Below are positions 1 through 4,228 of a stretch of DNA of 7,699 nt, in pieces. Both the position numbers and the translations under genes were made by a program. Origin of the DNA: JBNKDD01 sp050288085 (GTDB lineage: Bacteria > Chloroflexota > Anaerolineae > Aggregatilineales > UBA3940); NCBI GenBank assembly GCA_050288085.1, contig JBNKDD010000278.1, positions 1-7,699 of the forward strand, written 5' to 3'. The notes under the pieces were generated by a model. That model was not told the DNA's origin and did no database searches. It was given only the letters and a program-made list of their open reading frames with translations. Every line of letters begins with the position of its first letter. Within the stretch, counting starts at the first letter, position 1.

Positions 1-627
1 AAGCTGCTGACTGTGCCAGATATAGTCGATGCGGAACATAGTCGGCAGCCAGGGGATCACCCCAAAGCGACGCGGGAAGGTCGGCTCCGGCTCCGCTTCA
101 ACCTGGTTGAAGACATCCCGCAGGCCATCCGACCCGGAGATGGCATAAACCTGGTTACGCGGCAGTTTGTTAAAGTCACCGAGCATGATGGTTGGCCCGT
201 GAGTGGTCTGGGCTTTGGCCAGCAGATCGGTGATCTCCGCCTGGGCGACTCGTCCATGCCAGGCGGGCCACATCCGCCCATCGAAGATCGGCGGGGGCAG
301 GTGGGTGTTGATCACATGTAGGGAGGTTCCATCAAAATCGACGGTCGCATGCAGGTAGAAGCGCTCCGTGTGGAGTGTAAAAGTCTCTTCTTCGATTATC
401 GGCCAGCGGCTCAGCACGGCCTTCCCGGAAAGTCCATAGCCATGCAGCGATTGATGTGGATAGACATCGCGCAGCTCCCGGTCAAAGGCCGCCGCATCTT
501 CCCCTGATACTTCCTGAATGGCGATCAGATCGACTTTGGATTCGCGCAGGGCAGGCAGGAGGCTGTGATAGGGTGCATACCCATTGCCGATATTGTTGGT
601 CATGATAATAAAACTGGTGTTTTTCAT
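1..627 (-). CDS. Endonuclease/exonuclease/phosphatase (EEP) family protein, VanJ-like, C-terminus outside window
   Basis: This reading frame is open from an ATG at 627 to the left edge, giving 209 residues with no stop. Seen: an N-terminal strand with the motif MTNNIGNG (residues 9-16), the Mg-binding Glu in DLIAIQEV (E39), a central INTHLPPP (H109), GDFN (150-153), and RIDYIW near the edge (D201). These are the ordered signature blocks of the EEP (DNase I/AP endonuclease-like) fold, a metal-dependent phosphodiesterase or phosphatase. The final Asp-His block expected in the family would lie beyond the edge. The pattern is closest, from memory, to the VanJ/EEP-2 type group, but those usually have N-terminal membrane segments and none is visible here, so a cytosolic enzyme is more likely. 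The substrate cannot be told. The ribosome site upstream of the ATG is weak (only a GGAA about 6 bases away). The gene is preceded by two inverted repeats (652-691, 697-737). Confidence 0.88.
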   Translation of the reverse strand, partial: MKNTSFIIMTNNIGNGYAPYHSLLPALRESKVDLIAIQEVSGEDAAAFDRELRDVYPHQSLHGYGLSGKAVLSRWPIIEEETFTLHTERFYLHATVDFDGTSLHVINTHLPPPIFDGRMWPAWHGRVAQAEITDLLAKAQTTHGPTIMLGDFNKLPRNQVYAISGSDGLRDVFNQVEAEPEPTFPRRFGVIPWLPTMFRIDYIWHSQQL

Positions 628-651
628 ATTGGTTCCGACTGTGTGTTAAGT

Positions 652-691
652 GGAAACAGATAACTGTTTTTAACAAAACTTATCTGTTTCC
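652..691. repeat. Inverted repeat with perfect 12-bp arms, hairpin-forming
   Basis: GGAAACAGATAA (652-663) is matched exactly by its reverse complement TTATCTGTTTCC (680-691). Inside the 16-base spacer, GTTTT (666-670) can pair with AAAAC (675-679) around a TAAC loop, so almost the whole 40-base segment can fold. It lies 25 bp upstream of the EEP start codon. It could be an operator, an attenuator in the EEP leader, or part of a small fold-back element. It is not followed by a T-run on either strand, so a classic intrinsic terminator is less likely. Confidence 0.75.
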
Positions 692-696
692 TATAT

Positions 697-737
697 AGTT
701 GGGCCACTCTATTAAAAATTAGTGGTCTGGCCCAACT
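697..737. repeat. Inverted repeat with perfect 10-bp arms next to the Cys-rich gene's stop codon
   Basis: AGTTGGGCCA (697-706) pairs exactly with TGGCCCAACT (728-737). An alternative fold pairs CCACT (704-708) with AGTGG (721-725) and leaves a small bulge; the loop is A/T-rich. The right arm reaches the TAA stop (739-737) of the minus-strand Cys-rich gene, a position that fits transcription termination for that gene. The base stretch that follows on the minus strand is A/T-rich (ATATAG) but not a T-run, so terminator function is only possible. Confidence 0.65.
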
Positions 738-1042
738 TAATCCTTACGGGATCGCGCTGAGGTCGTTCCCTCGCCCATCTTCGGGCGGTAGTCGCAGCGA
801 CAATCCTCACCATAGGAGCAGCCATCCAGGGGCAGACGGGGAACCTCGTCTACCGGGTAGACCCGGCCTTTGATCGCCTGGGCAGCTTCGCAGCAGTCAT
901 CATTGACGATGACCTGTACCCCGGCAATCGCCCCCCCGGCCTTATACCCCAGCCTATAAGCATTGAGCTTCTTATCGACCTGGCCGGGTATCTTCTTCCA
1001 TTGGCGGGCCATATCTTTGAGCCATTCCATTGGCGGCATCAT
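737..1042 (-). CDS. Small Cys-rich protein with C-terminal CxC motif, function unknown
   Basis: Not assigned to a named family. The 101-residue product starts with MMPPMEWLKDMARQW, a basic amphipathic stretch, and ends in a Cys-rich tail. Its five Cys are C50 and C51 (DDCCEAAQAIKG), C75, and the pair C81/C83 (CRCDY). The block 'C..A..i.GrvY..devP.LPl.GC....CrC.Y' resembles, from memory, a recurring motif in short bacterial and phage-associated proteins; a zinc-binding role is an inference. The frame continues upstream to a GTG at 1126, but AGGGGAG (1046-1052) sits just before a double ATG at 1042/1039, so I chose 1042; 1039 gives better spacing (6 bases). It may be the last gene of the leftward group that begins at 1778, but a 172-bp gap separates it from the gene at 1215. 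Its stop lies inside the arm of an inverted repeat. Confidence 0.65.
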   Translation of the reverse strand: MMPPMEWLKDMARQWKKIPGQVDKKLNAYRLGYKAGGAIAGVQVIVNDDCCEAAQAIKGRVYPVDEVPRLPLDGCSYGEDCRCDYRPKMGEGTTSARSRKD

Positions 1043-1129
1043 TCGCTCCCCTGTTATTGCTTGACGTTCTACTTCAAATATAACGCCAAAACTACCGGTA
1101 AGGCGTTTCAGTTTCCTCACAAACACAGA

Positions 1130-1145
1130 GCGACCGGTTGGTCGC
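1130..1145. repeat. Short perfect hairpin, 6-bp stem, GGTT loop
   Basis: GCGACC (1130-1135) and GGTCGC (1140-1145) are exact reverse complements around GGTT. It lies in the 172-bp gap between the DUF4926 gene and the Cys-rich gene, upstream of the latter in its direction of reading. It could be an operator or mRNA leader structure. It is short enough to arise by chance. Nothing else stands out in 1043-1214. Confidence 0.3.
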
Positions 1146-1214
1146 CCATGATTCCTATCGATGATTCTACCGCGTTTCTACGCTGCCGTCTCTGCCGGTA
1201 AGTCTACCACAACC

Positions 1215-1412
1215 CTATTCTTCCAACTCATGCAGCTCAATTTCATCTTCCCTGGCAACGACCAGCGCTATCGTGATGCCTGAGCTGTCAGAAAACTCAA
1301 CTTCATAATTCCCATCGCCATATACTTCAATGATATAGCCCACGCTCCCAATCCCTATGCCCTCGTCTCTAAAACGATCGGTCAGCAACATTACTCTAGA
1401 GTAATTTTCCAT
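1215..1412 (-). CDS. DUF4926 domain-containing small protein
   Basis: A 65-residue acidic protein. It reads as a compact SH3-like beta domain: a first strand RVMLLTD (6-12), the turn GIGIGSVGYIIEVYGDG (18-34), YEVEFSDSSGITIALV (36-51), and an acidic end DEIELHELEE. The 'L..d....g...G..G.I.evy..g.YeVEF.d..G.tial' pattern matches what is known of DUF4926, whose members are small proteins of unknown role, often near toxin-antitoxin or accessory genes. The start is supported by the ribosome site GAGGGA (1423-1418) 5 bases upstream, which overlaps the TGA stop of the preceding YdeI-like gene. Only 9 bp separate the two genes, so co-transcription and translational coupling are likely. Confidence 0.8.
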   Translation of the reverse strand: MENYSRVMLLTDRFRDEGIGIGSVGYIIEVYGDGNYEVEFSDSSGITIALVVAREDEIELHELEE

Positions 1413-1417
1413 GCTGA

Positions 1418-1424
1418 TCCCTCA
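1418..1424 (-). promoter_or_regulatory. Ribosome binding site of DUF4926 gene overlapping upstream stop codon
   Basis: On the minus strand TGAGGGA combines the TGA stop of the YdeI-like gene (1424-1422) with a GAGGGA Shine-Dalgarno core, 5 bases before the ATG at 1412. Ribosomes ending on the first gene would sit on the start site of the second, a usual layout for translational coupling. Confidence 0.6.
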
Positions 1425-1778
1425 GCCGTCTTGCTCGATTCCCAACGCCTCAAGTCCGGGAGGCATCATTCGCTTTTCTTTGATGAGCCGCTCGACATGT
1501 TCCTGATTGCGTTTAGATGTCGTGCCCTTTTTTCGCCGGGGTGTGAAGCGCTGCAGGTATGATTTTTCGTCACCTTTACGCCTCATGCTTTCACTCCAGC
1601 CGAAGCAAAGACCTTCGTCAAGCACCTCTTCGAAAGTAACGGACTCCACCCCGGAATCCTTCTTATATATCCGCAGCCAGATTCCATCTGATGTCGCGTG
1701 ATTTTCAATCAACCATTCCCGCAGTGCACTTGCGGAAGTGAATTCGAGAACCGGTAATACTTCGCTGTTTTTTTTCAT
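1422..1778 (-). CDS. YdeI/OmpD-associated-like protein, short form lacking the usual C-terminal part
   Basis: A 118-residue product. Seen in order: LEFTSASALREWLIENH (11-27), GIWLRIYKKDSG (32-43), EEVLDEGLCFGW (50-61), RFTPRRKK (77-84), KRNQEHVERLIKEKRMMPPG (89-108). This is the order of conserved blocks in the YdeI/OmpD-associated ('bacteriocin-protection') family: LeF, WL..nh, gvWL...KK, eALCfGW, FtPRr, K.N...v..Li..g.M.paG. Family members I know are roughly 190 residues and continue with a 'DGrW..AY' block and a basic C-terminal helix; here a TGA follows QDG directly. The usual SxWSKxN Trp is replaced (GTTSKRN). It may be a naturally short variant or a truncated copy; the intact strong GGAGG site (1790-1786, 7-base spacing) argues it is still expressed. 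Molecular role is not established. It heads the leftward pair with the DUF4926 gene. Confidence 0.75.
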   Translation of the reverse strand: MKKNSEVLPVLEFTSASALREWLIENHATSDGIWLRIYKKDSGVESVTFEEVLDEGLCFGWSESMRRKGDEKSYLQRFTPRRKKGTTSKRNQEHVERLIKEKRMMPPGLEALGIEQDG

Positions 1779-1909
1779 ATCCCATCCTCCAAGTAGATTT
1801 TAGCAAGTCTTTCAGCTAATCACCGCTGGGATGACTTCAGGCACAAATCAAGCAACCTGGGTATAAATCGTATATATTCTATTTCGTCTATTCCTCCCAA
1901 AAGGTAAGT
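1779..1909. promoter_or_regulatory. Divergent intergenic region between YdeI-like and GH12 genes
   Basis: This 131-bp gap must hold promoters for both directions unless transcripts come from further away. On the minus strand TGCTAAAAT resembles an extended -10 box about 20 bases before the GGAGG site of the YdeI-like gene, but no good -35 partner is visible. On the plus strand A/T-rich TATAAAT and TATATATTC elements (about 1862-1879) precede the GH12 ribosome site AAAAGG (1899-1904), again without a clear -35. The stretch is visibly more A/T-rich than the genes. Confidence 0.35.
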
Positions 1910-2608
1910 ATGAAGCAAATCTGCAAAAACGGTGACTTTATCACTCGCGGCAAGTACTATCTGTTCAACAATCTCTGGGGTGCCGATACTGGTTCTGGTT
2001 CTCAATGTCTTTGGGAATCATCTTTCAACCAGTCGCAGATTGCCTGGGGAACCGGTTGGAATTGGACAGGCCCAAGTGACACGATCAAATCGTTTGCTGC
2101 CATCGTCTGGGGCTGGCATTGGGGTTGGAAGGTTGCTCATACCGGCCTGCCTATCCCGCTAACCTCTCTCCGAAGTTTGCGCACTGCCTGGAATTTCAAC
2201 CTGACCCATAAAACACCAGGCGGCACAAACGTCACTTACGATATGTGGCTTTCTGAGAATCCTTACCCAGGTAACGAAAACCCCATGGGTGAGGTGATGG
2301 TCTGGCTGTATAACACCGGAGATATTCGCCCAATTGGCTCCAGGCAAACCGGCATAACGATTGAGGGAACAGAGTGGGATCTTTGGGAAGGTCCCCACCC
2401 TGTATCGAGTTGGCCCGTGTATTCCTTCATTCGTACCGTCAACACTAATGCTGAGACTCTTGACCTAGCAACCTTCTTTCACTACCTGATCTTGGCTGGC
2501 TTGAGCAGCTCAATGAATCTACTCAGCGTCGAAGCGGGAGCAGAAATCTTCACCGGTGAAGGTAGATTAGACACAACGCTTTATTCTATCGACGCTGAGT
2601 GTCAGTAG
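1910..2608 (+). CDS. Glycoside hydrolase family 12 (endo-beta-1,4-glucanase / xyloglucanase type), no signal peptide
   Basis: GH12 enzymes are beta-jelly-roll retaining hydrolases that cut cellulose, beta-glucan or xyloglucan backbones. Seen: FNNLWG (19-24), GSQCLW (30-35), WGTGWNWTG (46-54), IKSFAA (59-64), NVTYDMWLS (107-115), GEVMVWL with the expected nucleophile E128, and AGAEIFTGEG with the expected acid/base E212, 84 residues apart, matching family spacing. The 232-residue length is that of a complete catalytic domain. Oddly, it begins at MKQICKNGDF with no hydrophobic leader, whereas most bacterial GH12 enzymes are secreted; the frame upstream is open for 25 codons to a TGA at about 1832 but has no ATG, GTG or TTG, so no leader can be added by a normal start. 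AAAAGG (1899-1904) sits 5 bases before the ATG. No binding module is attached. Substrate specificity (glucan or xyloglucan) cannot be read from motifs alone. The gene converges on the next with a 34-bp gap. Confidence 0.9.
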   Translation: MKQICKNGDFITRGKYYLFNNLWGADTGSGSQCLWESSFNQSQIAWGTGWNWTGPSDTIKSFAAIVWGWHWGWKVAHTGLPIPLTSLRSLRTAWNFNLTHKTPGGTNVTYDMWLSENPYPGNENPMGEVMVWLYNTGDIRPIGSRQTGITIEGTEWDLWEGPHPVSSWPVYSFIRTVNTNAETLDLATFFHYLILAGLSSSMNLLSVEAGAEIFTGEGRLDTTLYSIDAECQ

Positions 2609-2642
2609 ATAAGACCTTATAGCAGACCCTCGCGGTTTTGGA

Positions 2643-3182
2643 CTAATCGCCGCTGAACCCGGTGAAAAAGATTTCGGTGGGTTGATCGTTCTCATAGACG
2701 ATCAGGTAGGTTGCCTGCCACCGGCTGCGAAGACCCATAAGCGTATCTTCCTTCTCCTCGACCATCGCCCTGGTGGGTTTCGTTGTGCCGAAAAATTCGA
2801 GCAGTTGATCTTCAGATAGAGGAGTTGCCATCATGATGTCCTCGACAGCCGGATCATCGGTAATCCAGGCGATGTCCATGATCGTATGCGTACCTTCTGT
2901 CTGGTTCCACTCAAGCAATTCCTCGATGGTGGTTGGCCTTGGTTTAGAGTATCGTTCCTGGTATTCACGATATATTTCCCGATACTCTTCATGATCATCA
3001 TTGGGGTCGTCATCCGGCGGAGACCACCTTTTGACGAGCTCATCTTCGCTTAAAGGCAAAATGTCCTGCACATCAAGAAGATAGTATCTTCCACGCTCAA
3101 ATACCTGCTGGCGCAGATCATAAAATGCCTTCTTGATATCTGCCTGATACGGTACGAAATATGACCAGCCTGAAGCACCCAT
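2643..3182 (-). CDS. Conserved acidic protein of unknown function (MGASGWSYFVPYQ family)
   Basis: A 179-residue soluble protein. I recognise the type, not a named domain: the opening MGASGWSYFVPYQADIKKAF, then LRQQVFERGRYYL (23-35), and the central TIEELLEWNQTEGTHTIMDI (85-104) recall hypothetical proteins of actinobacteria and Chloroflexota that begin 'MGASGW.YFVPYQ' and hold a 'GTHSILD' block. An acidic, Tyr/Glu-rich stretch (about 56-78) sits between them and may be a flexible or helical insert. It ends with two beta-strand-like segments (ATYLIVYEND, EIFFTGFSGD). No signal peptide or membrane segment. Start is well supported: AAGGAG lies 6 bases upstream of the ATG at 3182. It is a single gene, convergent with GH12 and divergent from the response regulator. 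Such proteins are sometimes found near polymorphic-toxin or immunity loci; nothing here shows that. Confidence 0.8.
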   Translation of the reverse strand: MGASGWSYFVPYQADIKKAFYDLRQQVFERGRYYLLDVQDILPLSEDELVKRWSPPDDDPNDDHEEYREIYREYQERYSKPRPTTIEELLEWNQTEGTHTIMDIAWITDDPAVEDIMMATPLSEDQLLEFFGTTKPTRAMVEEKEDTLMGLRSRWQATYLIVYENDQPTEIFFTGFSGD

Positions 3183-3362
3183 AGCCTTCTCCTTAATTTC
3201 CTGATTTCAATCCAGTGTACAAAAAACATGTGGCAGGTACGGACACAAACCGCATTTCAGCGGAATCCAAACAAATAAGTTGTGGTGAAGGTCAACATGA
3301 TGTAGGATCAATCTGCTCAAGGGATTTTATATTGTGTCGAAGGGAACCTGGGATAGAGTATT
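3183..3362. promoter_or_regulatory. Divergent regulatory region upstream of the response regulator
   Basis: A 180-bp gap between oppositely directed genes, so promoters for both are expected. For the plus strand the best candidate is TTGTGG (3280-3285), a 17-base spacer and TAGGAT (3303-3308), 55 bp upstream of the ATG at 3363; the hexamers match the sigma-70 consensus only 3/6 and 4/6. CCGC (3250-3253) and GCGG (3260-3263) form a small dyad just upstream that could be a regulator site. The ribosome site of the response regulator is poor (GGGA about 10 bases upstream). Confidence 0.3.
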
Positions 3363-3995
3363 ATGGGTGATAATCCTCCCATCCGGGTGATGATAGCTGA
3401 TGACCATCCGATTGTCAGGGAAGGGCTGAAGGCGATCATCGACCGGCAGCCGGGTATGACAACAGAATGTGTCGTTGATAATGGTATAAGTGCCGTCCAG
3501 ATGTTCCGGGATAAGCAGCCTGACGTAACGTTGATGGATTTGCGGATGCCGGGCATGGACGGTGTCGCTGCTATCCAGGCGATCCGCGATGAATATCCAC
3601 GCGCACGGGTGATCGTATTGACGGTTGACGACGGCGATGAAGGCGTCTTCCAGGCACTCAGCGCCGGGGCAAAAGCCTATCTGCTCAAAGATACCCCGCC
3701 GGATGACCTGGTAGAAACCATCCGAATCGTACACTCCGGGCAGGAACACTTCCCTCCGGCTATCGCCGCGAAGCTGGCCCAGAGAATCTCTACCCCGAAC
3801 CTGACCGAGCGCGAACTCGAAGTTCTCCAGTTGATCGTTGAGGGGAAAAACAACAAGGAAATCGGCCTCCTCCTTTCGATCACAGAAGGTACGGTCAAAG
3901 TCCACGTGAACCATATCTTAAGTAAGTTGGGAGTCCGGGATCGGACCCAGGCCGTGACCACCGCCCTCCAACGTGGTATCGTGCGATTAGACTAG
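3363..3995 (+). CDS. NarL/FixJ-type response regulator (REC + LuxR-type HTH)
   Basis: A complete 210-residue two-component regulator. Receiver domain about 7-125: acidic pair D13/D14 (IADDH), phospho-acceptor D59 in LMDLRMPGMDG, switch T87 and conserved K109 (LLKD). The DNA-binding domain (about 146-210) shows LTERELEVLQLIVEGKNNKE and the recognition-helix stretch TEGTVKVHVNHILSKLGVRD, ending normally in RTQAVTTALQRGIV. On phosphorylation by a sensor kinase such proteins dimerise and control promoters. No histidine kinase is next to it, so it is an orphan within this window. It lies upstream of the large secreted gene in the same direction, but 233 bp separate them; control of that gene, or of the GH12 gene, is only a guess from position. 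The reading ends with TAG. All key residues are present, so it should be phosphorylatable. Confidence 0.95.
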   Translation: MGDNPPIRVMIADDHPIVREGLKAIIDRQPGMTTECVVDNGISAVQMFRDKQPDVTLMDLRMPGMDGVAAIQAIRDEYPRARVIVLTVDDGDEGVFQALSAGAKAYLLKDTPPDDLVETIRIVHSGQEHFPPAIAAKLAQRISTPNLTERELEVLQLIVEGKNNKEIGLLLSITEGTVKVHVNHILSKLGVRDRTQAVTTALQRGIVRLD

Positions 3996-4228
3996 ACTAG
4001 ATTCCCCCTACTCCTTTTGCCTATAAAGAAGATATGTCCTTCGTTATAAGATGATTTCTATCGACCTCTAGATTGATTATCTGCCCCTCTGCTTTACACT
4101 AGAAGAAGGTTTTAATGTATCAATGTTTGAGGTGTATTGGTATTGATTTGCTGCACCATCAGAGACGAACAGACGGTTCGTCTCTATTTACGTAAACGGG
4201 ATAACGCAGGTTGAAGAGGAAGTTACCT
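3996..4228 (+). promoter_or_regulatory. Leader region of the malectin-DUF4832 gene
   Basis: This 233-bp gap has no convincing ORF. There is no strong terminator after the response regulator. A weak -35-like TTTACA (4093-4098) is visible, but the hexamer 17 bases later (TGTATC) is a poor -10. The strongest element is the hairpin at 4161-4185. The ribosome site GAAGAGGA (4213-4220) lies 8 bases before the ATG at 4229. Confidence 0.4.
4161..4185. repeat. Perfect 10-bp-stem hairpin (AGAGACGAAC / GTTCGTCTCT)
   Basis: AGAGACGAAC (4161-4170) and its exact reverse complement GTTCGTCTCT (4176-4185) enclose a 5-base loop, AGACG. It is followed by ATTTA rather than a T-run, so it is a weak terminator candidate for the response regulator transcript. 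It sits 43 bp before the start of the secreted protein, where it would be in the mRNA leader if the promoter lies upstream. GAGAC...GTCTC palindromes are familiar as dispersed repeats in cyanobacterial and Chloroflexota genomes (recollection), so a REP-like repeat is another possibility. Confidence 0.7.

Noticed and set aside
13..321. Plus-strand open frame of 102 codons, and minus-strand frames at 57-281 and 482-676
   Set aside because: They overlap the EEP gene in other frames. The EEP frame carries five ordered family motifs; these carry none.
1043..1126. Upstream extension of the Cys-rich protein to a GTG at 1126
   Set aside because: The frame is open, but the good AGGGGAG site sits in front of the internal double ATG, so the longer form is less likely; it cannot be excluded.
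1001..1201. Plus-strand open frame of 66 codons
   Set aside because: It overlaps the start region of the Cys-rich gene on the other strand, lacks a clear ribosome site and has no recognisable features.
1422..1424. TGA as a recoded Trp or selenocysteine codon joining YdeI-like and DUF4926 into one gene
   Set aside because: The second gene has its own ATG and ribosome site, the sequence after TGA does not match the missing YdeI block, and no selenocysteine-type stem is apparent.
2609..2642. Bidirectional terminator between the convergent GH12 and unknown-protein genes
   Set aside because: Only a 4-5 bp stem (ATAAG/CTTAT) is visible and there is no flanking T-run or strong GC stem.
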